Origin: Lunatibacter salilacus
GTDB taxonomy: Bacteria > Bacteroidota > Bacteroidia > Cytophagales > Cyclobacteriaceae
NCBI RefSeq assembly: GCF_009797935.1
Contig: NZ_VOLC01000023.1
Coordinates: 1-64,000 of the forward strand
Length of the DNA: 64,000 bases
Direction of reading: 5' to 3'
A model generated the notes under the pieces. That model was not told the origin of the DNA. It worked only from the letters and a program-made list of their open reading frames with translations, and searched no databases. The translations under genes were made by a program, and so were the position numbers. This document shows positions 19,075 through 26,516 of the stretch, piece after piece; position 1 is the first letter of the stretch; the number at the start of each line of letters is the position of its first letter.

Positions 19075-20040
19075 ATGCACCCAAAATACTTTACAACAGC
19101 CCATCCATTAAATTTCTTAACGAGAATCTCAATTCACCAGAAAATAGTTAAGGCGTTTTTTCTATTAATATTTCTTGCTTGTGGATGGGAGCTTAGAGCG
19201 CAGGAATCCTTTGATCTTATAATGTTGGAAACCAAAATCGGACCCATGGGTCTACACGTAGTACCGGAAAGTGCCCAAAGCATCACAAACCGAAGTGGGT
19301 ACGACAACCAGCCTTATTTTATCAACAATGAGCAGTTGGTCTTTACGTCAAAAGCCAAAAATGGGAGCAGTGACATCATCATGTACAATTTTTCCAACAA
19401 AAAATTTACCAACATGACCCGCACGCCCGATTTCAGCGAATACTCTCCGGCCCTCACAGATTGCGGTCAGTACATCTCGGCGGTAAGAGTAGAAGCGGAT
19501 GGGAATCAAAGGCTCTGGCTGTATCCCATCAACATGGGTGAACCCGAATTACTCTATGATGACATCATGCCTGTAGCGTATTATGGATGGTTTGGAAATA
19601 TTGCCGCCTTGTATGTCTTGGGAGAACCTAATAAACTTATTTTTCCATATGGAAAAACCGACCTTCAACCTATTGCCTTTGAAGTGGGGCGGTCTATTCA
19701 GGCAAGACCAAAAACACAGACCATTGCCTATATTGATCAAAGCAAACCTACCAAAACCTCCTCAGGAACCACATACACCCTTAAAGCCTACGATACAAAA
19801 AAGAGGCAACTGATAACATTGGGGGAAACGTTGGAGGGATCCGAAGATTTTATCTGGCTGGACAAACACCGTGTCATCATGGCGAAAGGGAAAGACTTGT
19901 ACATGAACTATTTGAACAAAGATAGGGGGTGGGAAAAATTTGCCTCCGTTTCCCTCCCCGGATATGGGGATATATCCCGCCTAGCATTAAGTCCCAAAAA
20001 AGATAAATTAGTTTTGGTCATGGAACGCTTAGTGAATTAA
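19075..20040 (+). CDS. Exported TolB/WD40-like beta-propeller protein
   Basis: This 321-aa protein has an N-terminal hydrophobic segment (KAFFLLIFLACGW), probably a signal peptide after a longer basic leader; a start at a later Met is not available. The rest shows repeated blades of the PD40 type, such as NNEQLVFTSKAKNGSSDIIMYNFSNK, EYSPALTDCGQYISAVRVEADGNQRLW and SRLALSPKKDKLVLVME. This suggests a six- or seven-blade propeller. No catalytic motif is visible. It is the only plus-strand gene between two minus-strand genes and stands alone. Confidence 0.7.
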   Translation: MHPKYFTTAHPLNFLTRISIHQKIVKAFFLLIFLACGWELRAQESFDLIMLETKIGPMGLHVVPESAQSITNRSGYDNQPYFINNEQLVFTSKAKNGSSDIIMYNFSNKKFTNMTRTPDFSEYSPALTDCGQYISAVRVEADGNQRLWLYPINMGEPELLYDDIMPVAYYGWFGNIAALYVLGEPNKLIFPYGKTDLQPIAFEVGRSIQARPKTQTIAYIDQSKPTKTSSGTTYTLKAYDTKKRQLITLGETLEGSEDFIWLDKHRVIMAKGKDLYMNYLNKDRGWEKFASVSLPGYGDISRLALSPKKDKLVLVMERLVN

Positions 20041-20135
20041 GGTCTATTTGGGTTTATTGTCAACTCACTAAAGCAATAAGATTCTTTTTCTCATACCCTT
20101 TTTTATTTTCCTATCTTTCGAAAAACTAACCCAAC

Positions 20136-20399
20136 ATGAAATCGAGCATGACGAAAACGTCACACAGTGGGATGATTATCGTAGCGAGATTCCATCTGAC
20201 CATTAAAAAACAATTATAAACACATGAAATCGAGCATCACGCAAGCGACGCACGGAGGGATGATTATCGTAGCGAGATTCCATGTGACCTTTGAAAAACA
20301 ATTATAAACACATGAAATCGAGCATGACGAAAACGTCACACAGTGGGATGATTATCGTAGCGAGATTCCATCTGACCATTAAAAAAAAATTATAAACAG
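20136..20399 (+). repeat. Three tandem 88-bp units, each with a 27-codon ORF
   Basis: Units start at 20136, 20224 and 20312, exactly 88 bp apart, and the ATG of the next gene is again 88 bp on, at 20400. Each unit reads ATG-AAA ... TAA as 27 codons (beginning MKSSMTKTSHSG or MKSSITQATHGG), with ACAC or ACAG between the stop and the next ATG. Units 1 and 3 differ by only a few bases, and unit 2 by about ten more. Each has an imperfect outer palindrome (CACATGAAATCGAGC with GCGAGATTCCATGTG) and an inner hairpin (TGACGAAAACGTCA in units 1 and 3). The units sit between a plausible promoter region and the coding sequence. A related single copy is at 40262-40349 in inverse orientation. Confidence 0.85.
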
Positions 20400-21368
20400 A
20401 TGAAACATTACGCGTTATCCTTCCTTCTGATTTTTATCGGATATACCAGCATTTTCGCCCAAACCATCAACGTAATTTTGGATACCGATATTGACTCCGA
20501 CGTGGATGACGTGGGCGCATTGGCCATGCTCCATACTCTTGCCGACCATGGAAAAGTGGAAATCTTGGGAGTAATTGTCACAAGCGATGACGAATATGCC
20601 CCCGCTTGTACGGATGCTATCAATCATTTTTTCAACCGACCAGAAATTCCTATCGGCGTGGAAAAAGGAATTCCGCTTCAACATATCTCCAAGTACACCA
20701 AAGAAATTGCCGAGGGGTTCCCAAAACGCATACAAACCTACGAGGACGCTTTGGATGCTACTACCCTCTATAGGCAACTTCTTTCCGATGCTGATGACCA
20801 AAGCGTGGTCCTTATCAGTATTGGTCATCTTACCAACTTGGCCCACCTGCTTAAATCAGAACCCGATGACATTAGCCCCCTTAATGGGATTGACCTAGTC
20901 AGGCAAAAAGTAAAACTTTGGTCCTGCATGGGCGGCATGTATCCCGAAGGGAAAGAAGCTAATTTTTACCGGCCGGATCCAGCTTCCACGGTTTATTCCG
21001 TCGAAAACTGGCCTGGAGATGTGGTTTTTGGAGGATGGGAGCTTGGCGGTGAAATTATAACTGGCGGATTGTTTCTTCAACAATACCTAGATCCAACCAA
21101 TCCCGTCTTCCAGGCCTACAAACTTTACAACAATTTCAGCGGTCGTCAAAGCTGGGACCAAGCTTCTATCTTATATGCCGTCTCTCCTGACAAGGGATAC
21201 TGGGAGTTGGTCCGTGAAGGACATTGTCAGGTTCATCCAGATGGAAGCAATACCTGGATTCCCGGTAAACCCGGAAAACAGGCCTATTTGAAGAAAAAGG
21301 CCAATCCCACCGAGGTTGCCAAGATTATCGATGCCTTAATGGTGGGTATATACCGACCATCCTTCTAA
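20400..21368 (+). CDS. Exported nucleoside hydrolase (IUNH family)
   Basis: This 322-aa protein cleaves the N-glycosidic bond of nucleosides to give ribose and base. A signal peptide (about 1-20, ending near FAQ) means it works in the periplasm or outside. The family motif DTDIDSDVDDVGAL near residue 28 holds the calcium-binding aspartates. IGHLTNLAHLLK, MGGMYPEG and the later SWDQASILYAV match the usual active-site walls. Length is normal. The three 88-bp units lie directly before the start codon, so translation may depend on re-initiation from the preceding mini-ORF. Whether it prefers purine or pyrimidine nucleosides is not readable. Confidence 0.88.
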   Translation: MKHYALSFLLIFIGYTSIFAQTINVILDTDIDSDVDDVGALAMLHTLADHGKVEILGVIVTSDDEYAPACTDAINHFFNRPEIPIGVEKGIPLQHISKYTKEIAEGFPKRIQTYEDALDATTLYRQLLSDADDQSVVLISIGHLTNLAHLLKSEPDDISPLNGIDLVRQKVKLWSCMGGMYPEGKEANFYRPDPASTVYSVENWPGDVVFGGWELGGEIITGGLFLQQYLDPTNPVFQAYKLYNNFSGRQSWDQASILYAVSPDKGYWELVREGHCQVHPDGSNTWIPGKPGKQAYLKKKANPTEVAKIIDALMVGIYRPSF

Positions 21369-21420
21369 TTTTTCTTCTCAAAAACCTAACAACCTATACA
21401 CAATTAACCTGTACTATAAA

Positions 21421-21813
21421 CTAGGGATTAGGCAGCAGCGCTTTGGCGCGTTTTACCAGTTGGACCGCCAAACCCCAAGGATCCCGCAGCATGATAAGTC
21501 GGGTCCCGTCGGGAAGGGTGTCGTCACTTACTTCACTTGCCCCGGCACCCACAAGCCGACGGGCATCTTCTGCCGGATCAGCTGAAACAAATGCAAGGTG
21601 CAACATCAGCGGGTCAAGGGAATCAAATGCCAATACAGTAGCCTTTGGGTTTTGGTATAATTCTATCATTATCTTGCCGCTGTCATCGGCCAAAAAAGTC
21701 ATATAAGGTGACTCTTGCATTTTTTTTACTGGCGTAAGGCCAAGGTGCTTTTCATACCAATCGGCCATTGCAAGAGGTTCTGAAACGTTGAGTGCTAGAT
21801 GTTCTATTTTCAT
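21421..21813 (-). CDS. VOC (glyoxalase/bleomycin-resistance) superfamily protein
   Basis: This 130-aa metal-binding fold protein has the paired beta-alpha-beta units of the vicinal oxygen chelate superfamily. The first half carries KIEHLALNVSEPLAMADWYEKHLG and the second DPWGLAVQLVKR. A Glu and His pattern (HLALNV, MIELYQN) fits a metal site. Its substrate is unknown. It lies upstream of and in the same strand as the Gfo/Idh gene at 21896-23293, but the terminator of that gene lies between them, so it is probably expressed separately. Confidence 0.82.
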   Translation of the reverse strand: MKIEHLALNVSEPLAMADWYEKHLGLTPVKKMQESPYMTFLADDSGKIMIELYQNPKATVLAFDSLDPLMLHLAFVSADPAEDARRLVGAGASEVSDDTLPDGTRLIMLRDPWGLAVQLVKRAKALLPNP

Positions 21814-21844
21814 GGGAGTCGTTTAAAATTTAATAAAAGCAAAA

Positions 21845-21879
21845 ACCCCTTCTCAACTCCGGAGAAGTTAAGAAGGGGT
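21845..21879 (-). terminator. Terminator after the second Gfo/Idh gene
   Basis: ACCCCTTCT (21845-21853) pairs with AGAAGGGGT (21871-21879); on the minus strand the stem is followed by TTTTT. It lies 17 bp past the stop codon at 21896. Confidence 0.85.
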
Positions 21880-21895
21880 CTTGATAAGAAATTAA

Positions 21896-23293
21896 TTAAG
21901 ACCTATCAGCTGTTGGCTTGATATCGGTCAGGCTCGCAATTTTAATCGGGGCATTTTTCGCAATACTTTCCCGAGCTGCTACGCCCACCAAAACAGACAT
22001 AACACCATCACGGATCCCCGCGGAATGCTTGTAGGGATCATCCGCTCCTGGATTTTTGAAGATCTTATCGTGCAACCTTCTGTCGCCACCACCGTGGCCT
22101 CCCCTTTCACTGACCACATTGACAAACTGAGGTTTTTCGAAATTCTTATGGACTACCAGTGGCTCCTGATTCATATCATCCATATTTTGGTTCATTTCCG
22201 CCGAATGCAGTGCTTCCTGATCCAAGCTGTCTTTACCCATAAACGGTATATCCAGCCATGCATCAATCCTTCCCTTTTGTCCGTTGAAGGATACTTTCCA
22301 CCCCTCGTAAGGGCTATAGGTGGTCAGTGAATAATTTACAACTGCCTTATTCGCGTATTTAATTTGAGCTGACATTTTATCAAAAATATCTATTTCATGT
22401 CGATAAACACATCCATCCCGCGTATACCCGTCATGTTCCTCATTTTTCACGTAGAGATTCATGTCATGCTGACTCTTTGTGACATCCCAATAGTATTGGC
22501 AGTCAGTTTTATGGGCGCAAGATCTACAACTCTTCCCCCTAAAAGGACCGTTGCTTCCATAATGCTCCAGTGCCCCATATGCAAATACCTCTTCCGGGTC
22601 GGAGTCCAGCCACCAATTTAACAAATCAAAATGGTGCGTTGACTTGTGTACCCAAAGGGAACCGCCATTTTCTGTCAATCCATGCCACCTTCTGAAATAA
22701 GACGCTCCATGGTGAACGTTCAAGTACCAGTGAAAATCAACAGATGTGATTTCTCCAATCTCGTCGTTTTGAAGTAATTCTTTTATTTTCGTTATGTATG
22801 GGCTCCACCTATAGTTAAAACCTACAATAAGGTTTTTGCTGGACTTTCTTTCCGCATCTACGATTTGCTGGCATTTGTTCTCGTCCGTAGTCAGCGGCTT
22901 CTCTGTAAGCACGTCAATGCCTGCATTCAATCCTTTTATGATAAATTCGTGGTGGGTAGAATCCATTGTTGTGACAATGATTAGATCAGGTCTGGTCTTG
23001 GTCACCATCTCATCAAAGTCTACGAATGTGGGGCAATTCACACCCATAAATTGCTTCGCATACTCCAACCGGCCAGGATTGATATCACTGAGTCCGACAA
23101 ATTCCAAAGTATCCCCGTACTGCTCGACCAGCCGCTTGCCCCAAAAGGAGATGCCACGGACACCGGTTCCAACCAGCACCACCTTCATTTTTCTGTTCAT
23201 TCCAAATCCGGTAAGCGGAGTGGCCAAAGCCGTCCCCGCAGCCAGCATACTGACGGAATAAAGAAATGATCTTCTAGAGAATTTATTTTCCAT
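21896..23293 (-). CDS. Gfo/Idh/MocA-family oxidoreductase with Tat signal
   Basis: This 465-aa protein carries a twin-arginine signal (SRRSFLYSVSMLAAG). The Rossmann fold begins with KMKVVLVGTGVRGISFW, and EKPLTTDENKCQQI is the conserved EKP motif. The segment NGGSLWVHKSTHHFDLLNWWL carries the conserved catalytic histidine region of this group. Three Cys (CRSCAHKTDCQYYWDV) form a possible metal or disulfide site. It is a different subgroup from the one at 12.8 kb. A palindromic operator-like sequence lies 66 bp upstream. Substrate unknown, probably a sugar. Confidence 0.9.
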   Translation of the reverse strand: MENKFSRRSFLYSVSMLAAGTALATPLTGFGMNRKMKVVLVGTGVRGISFWGKRLVEQYGDTLEFVGLSDINPGRLEYAKQFMGVNCPTFVDFDEMVTKTRPDLIIVTTMDSTHHEFIIKGLNAGIDVLTEKPLTTDENKCQQIVDAERKSSKNLIVGFNYRWSPYITKIKELLQNDEIGEITSVDFHWYLNVHHGASYFRRWHGLTENGGSLWVHKSTHHFDLLNWWLDSDPEEVFAYGALEHYGSNGPFRGKSCRSCAHKTDCQYYWDVTKSQHDMNLYVKNEEHDGYTRDGCVYRHEIDIFDKMSAQIKYANKAVVNYSLTTYSPYEGWKVSFNGQKGRIDAWLDIPFMGKDSLDQEALHSAEMNQNMDDMNQEPLVVHKNFEKPQFVNVVSERGGHGGGDRRLHDKIFKNPGADDPYKHSAGIRDGVMSVLVGVAARESIAKNAPIKIASLTDIKPTADRS

Positions 23294-23729
23294 GTTAGGT
23301 TTTGTTAATTAATTTTTATGGTTTTTATATCTACGCATATTTTGTGCTGAATATTTGCGCAATCGATTGCATTATAGGGAGAATTTCCCTTTTTGTCAAC
23401 AGTAATCAAACCCAGTAAATTTATTCGCACATTCGAATTAAATTAAATATCCATTTTTTCTATTGAAAAAGTTTGCAGAAACCCATAATGACTATTGTAT
23501 TACATCTTTTTTATTTGATTTACAGCATAATCATCCAAAAGGACAAAAAAGATAAATTTTATCTGATCAGTCCTATTTATAATCAATATGAATTAATATG
23601 TAGATATTCATCCGCTCGGATAAAATTTAAAAAAGATAAGCCGTACCTTGTTGGTAAGATCCTGAGCATTCTCCACGCAAGGAGATGGTTCTATTTTATA
23701 TATTTTAACGCATTTAATAAACCAAAACC
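23294..23729. other. Intergenic region, no gene
   Basis: The gap between two divergent oxidoreductase genes is AT-rich and holds only the palindrome at 23359 and presumably the two opposing promoters. A short plus-strand frame at 23473-23733 has no family features and runs into the next gene, so I do not call it a gene. Confidence 0.6.
23359..23370. promoter_or_regulatory. LacI-type palindrome upstream of the Gfo/Idh gene
   Basis: GCAATCGATTGC is a perfect 12-bp palindrome with the AATCGATT core seen in many LacI/GalR operators. It lies 66 bp upstream of the start codon at 23293 on the minus-strand promoter side. No LacI-family gene is in the window. The remainder of 23294-23729 shows no gene. 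Confidence 0.4.
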
Positions 23730-24731
23730 ATGAAAAAAGTAAGATGGGGAGTACTTGGGGCAGCCAAAATCGCCCGAGAAAAAGTAATACCGGCAATGAG
23801 GGGCAGCGACCTTTATGAAGTAACAGCCATTGGGTCCCGCAGCTTGGAAAAGGCCAAGACCGCTGCCTCCCAATTAGATATTCCCAAGTCCTACGGATCA
23901 TATGAGGAAGTTATCAACGATCCCGACGTGGATGCAATCTACAACCCCCTGCCAAATGATCTACACGTCTCATATACCCTGAAGTGCATTCAGGCAGGAA
24001 AACACGTGTTGTGTGAAAAACCCTTTGCCTTAAAAGCGTCCGACCTCAAATCAGTTATATCAGCAAGAGATGAATATGGTGTAAAGGTGGGTGAAGCCTT
24101 TATGGTCGCATCCAATCCCCAATGGATCAGGGTGAAAGAAATCATTGGTAGTGGGGATTTGGGCAAAATAAAAGCTGTCCAGGGCTTTTTCAGCTACTTT
24201 AACAGACAGGAAGATAATATTAGAAACAAACCGGAAAATGGCGGTGGTGGCGTGTGGGATATCGGTTGCTATCCTGTATTTACCTCTCGGTTTGCCTTAG
24301 GGGAAGAGCCTCAGAAATTAACGGCTTTATTGGATTTCGACCCGGATTTTGGAACGGATCAATTGGGATCGGTGATCCTGCAATATCCCTCCGCGCAAAT
24401 GACGTTTTCTATTAGCACGCAGCTAATGCCTTATCAAAGGATGTTTTTCTTTGGTGAAAAAAAGGCGCTTGAAGTCAGGATTCCCTTCAACGCACCTATC
24501 GACCAGCCCAATGAAATTCATATCCACCATGGAGACATTACGGGACACCAGGTAGAGGTAATTCAAATGCCAATAAGTGATCAATATACCAAGCAGGCTG
24601 ATGATTTTAGCAGGGCCATCTTGGAGGATAAGGAGGTTCCGGTTTCACTTGAATCTGCCTATCAGAATACCAGAATTTTGGAAGCTATCTTTCAGGCTGC
24701 TAAGGAAAACCGATGGGTAGCCCTCACCTAA
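23730..24731 (+). CDS. Gfo/Idh/MocA-family oxidoreductase, cytosolic
   Basis: This 333-aa dehydrogenase lacks an export signal and is therefore cytosolic. It begins with KKVRWGVLGAAKIAREKVIPAM, the NAD(P) binding Rossmann motif. CEKPFALKASDLKSV is the EKP motif with the catalytic lysine. GGGGVWDIGCYPVFTSRFALGEEP is typical of the D-xylose 1-dehydrogenase / trans-1,2-dihydrobenzenediol dehydrogenase-like subgroup. It stands upstream of the broken insertion sequence. Confidence 0.9.
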   Translation: MKKVRWGVLGAAKIAREKVIPAMRGSDLYEVTAIGSRSLEKAKTAASQLDIPKSYGSYEEVINDPDVDAIYNPLPNDLHVSYTLKCIQAGKHVLCEKPFALKASDLKSVISARDEYGVKVGEAFMVASNPQWIRVKEIIGSGDLGKIKAVQGFFSYFNRQEDNIRNKPENGGGGVWDIGCYPVFTSRFALGEEPQKLTALLDFDPDFGTDQLGSVILQYPSAQMTFSISTQLMPYQRMFFFGEKKALEVRIPFNAPIDQPNEIHIHHGDITGHQVEVIQMPISDQYTKQADDFSRAILEDKEVPVSLESAYQNTRILEAIFQAAKENRWVALT

Positions 24732-24836
24732 AGCTTTAAAAATATTTGTTCAGTAAGGATAGTACAGCAAATCCAGATTGGAGAAATTGGATCTAAACGT
24801 ACAGATCGGCCCTATTAAAATTAGGGGTATTTATAA

Positions 24837-24871
24837 GAGTAGTTCACCGATGTTTCATCGGAGAACTACTC
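24837..24871. other. 35-bp near-perfect hairpin
   Basis: GAGTAGTTC-A-CCGATG-TTT-CATCGG-A-GAACTACTC: stems of 9 and 6 bp with one A-A mismatch and a 3-nt loop. It lies between the oxidoreductase gene and the left inverted repeat of the insertion sequence. It has no U tract, so it is probably either a transcript-end structure or a transposition-associated palindrome. Confidence 0.6.
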
Positions 24872-24878
24872 TCTCGAT

Positions 24879-26158
24879 TTTGGCTATTTACTAGATATGG
24901 GGTATCCTACTAAAATTCAGATCATCAAAAGGGCCAAAAGCGAACAATGGTACGTCAATTTTCCGGCTGCCGTTGCCCAGGCAATTGAGTTTCAACAGGG
25001 AGAAGTGGTTGAGTGGATCATCGATGATCACCAGAGGCTCGTTCTCCAGCGCAGTGACAAGGCAGTTGAAAGCCTTAAAAAAAAATGCCTCCCAAAACCT
25101 AAAAGAGGTGTTCGGTTCTGTTTTCCCCAAATGTAAGGGCGCTTTCACCCAACCGCGTACCTGGAAAAGGGCCTTTGTGCTTGCAGAGGGTCTTCTTGGT
25201 TGCGTGGGCAGGAGTACCGTTACAGGCATGATTGCCGCCACAGGCCAACAGTTTAAGGACTGGTCGGCCGCCTACCGTTTGTTTCATGGGGAAAGAATGA
25301 ATACCGACGCCTTGTTTTCTGTGGTCAGAAAGAACCTTGCGGACGCCATCTCAGCTGACGAAAGGGAGATTTATGCACACATGATGATACGCTTCTGAGG
25401 AAAACGGGAAAGAAAGTGGACGGGGCTAAGTGGATGAGAGATCCGCTGGGACCTCCTTTTCAAACCAACCTGGTTTGGGGACAGCGGTTTATCCAGACCT
25501 CCCTTTCCTTATGTTCGAGAATGGAAAATATACAGGCCACTACTGTGCCGGTTGACCTTCACCACTGTCCTTCTTTAAAAAAGCCCAAAAAGGACTGTGC
25601 GGAGCAGGATTATAAACTTTATAGGGAGACTCAGAAAAAGACCAAGCTGAGCATAGTCGGAGCCCAAAGAATATCGGCTCTGAGAAAAGGACTTGACCTG
25701 GACGGACACAGTGAAAAAAGATTGGTGGTCAGCGTTGACGGGAGCTATACCAATGAGTCTGTCCTCAAAAAACTGGATAAAAATGTCACCCTTATCGGAA
25801 GGATCCGCAAAGACTGCCGGCTATACGAACTGCCAGATTGTAGCGAAACCAACGAAAAAGGAGGAAAGCGAGTCTATGGAAGGGAACTCCCTACCCCGGA
25901 ACAGATTCGTCAGTCACAGGATTACGAATGGAAAGAAGTGAAAGCCTGGGCTGCCGGAAAAGTGCATACCTTCCCTGTCAAAACAGTGGACACTGTAAGA
26001 TGGAGGAACCTGATCAATCAATTTAGGGCAATAAACTGGACGGATTCAGTCAAAATCAATTTCTCCGACTTCGTTACAATGGAGAATAAACAACGAAGTA
26101 CTAAAAATAACCCAATTCATGTGCTATCTAATCTGTTTTACGCACGCAATTAGCCAAA
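24879..26158 (+). mobile_element. Broken insertion sequence with DDE_5/IS701-like transposase
   Basis: Short inverted repeats TTTGGCTA at 24879-24886 and TAGCCAAA at 26151-26158 mark the likely ends, about 1.28 kb apart. The interior encodes a transposase in three frames (see the pseudogene entry). The ends are assigned from this short repeat alone and no target duplication is visible, so boundaries are approximate. It lies between a dehydrogenase gene and a REP-like cluster. Confidence 0.6.
24897..26153 (+). pseudogene. Transposase, DDE_5/IS701-like, frameshifted
   Basis: The first frame (from 24897) encodes an AbrB/SpoVT-like N-terminal domain (QIIKRAKSEQWYVNFPAAVAQ). At the A9 run near 25076-25084 a -1 slip joins it to the frame ending at 25398, giving KKNASQNLKEVFGSVFPKCKG and ending in YAH; such A tracts are used for programmed frameshifting in some insertion sequences. 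A second shift near 25381 joins DDTLLRKTGKKVDGAKWMRD, the first catalytic Asp region of the DDE_5 group, to the frame from 25416. That frame also carries RLVVSVDGSYTNESVLKKL and ends at 26153. The second break is not at an obvious slip site, so the element is probably inactive. Confidence 0.7.
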
Positions 26159-26460
26159 CTTAAGCCCCCGGTTGAAACCGGGGGATCAGACGAGAATGAT
26201 GTTTAAAAGTCCCATCGGGACGAACGACATCAAGCCATGGAATCAAAACATTGCAAGTTGCCAATTTCAATATGCAATAGGCCAGCTAACTGCATTTATT
26301 GTTTTCCGATAATACCCTCTCCTACTAAACGATGCAAATTATCGTCCGTGCCTACGGCACTTTTGGTAGGGGGCTTGATCCCTGTCTATGGGTTGAAACC
26401 CATGGTTACTATATCGGTCGTTCCTACGGAACTGTCCAAATTTATTTGGGTTTAACTATC
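26155..26460. repeat. REP-like palindrome cluster
   Basis: Several short palindromes stand in a row: CCCCCGGTTGAAACCGGGGG (about 26164-26183), GTCCCATCGGGAC (26209-26221), GTGCCTACGGCAC (about 26349-26361), ATGGGTTGAAACCCAT (about 26390) and TTCCTACGGAA (about 26420). The forms GTCCC-TACGGGAC and ATGGGTTGAAACCCAT are typical of REP-like repeats I know from Bacteroidetes and cyanobacteria, usually linked to RAYT-type enzymes. No RAYT gene is in the window. This explains most of the 360-bp gap before the branching-enzyme gene. Confidence 0.65.
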
Positions 26461-26516
26461 AATATTTAGGTCTACCTAGTGATAGGATTACACTAAGCGT
26501 AAGATGGAAATAAAGC

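Noticed and set aside
20136-20399. CRISPR-like array
   Set aside because: The units are 88 bp, tandem without spacers and nearly identical, and no cas gene is present.
24973-25398. Separate small gene in the insertion sequence
   Set aside because: It continues the transposase after a -1 shift and has no own start signal.
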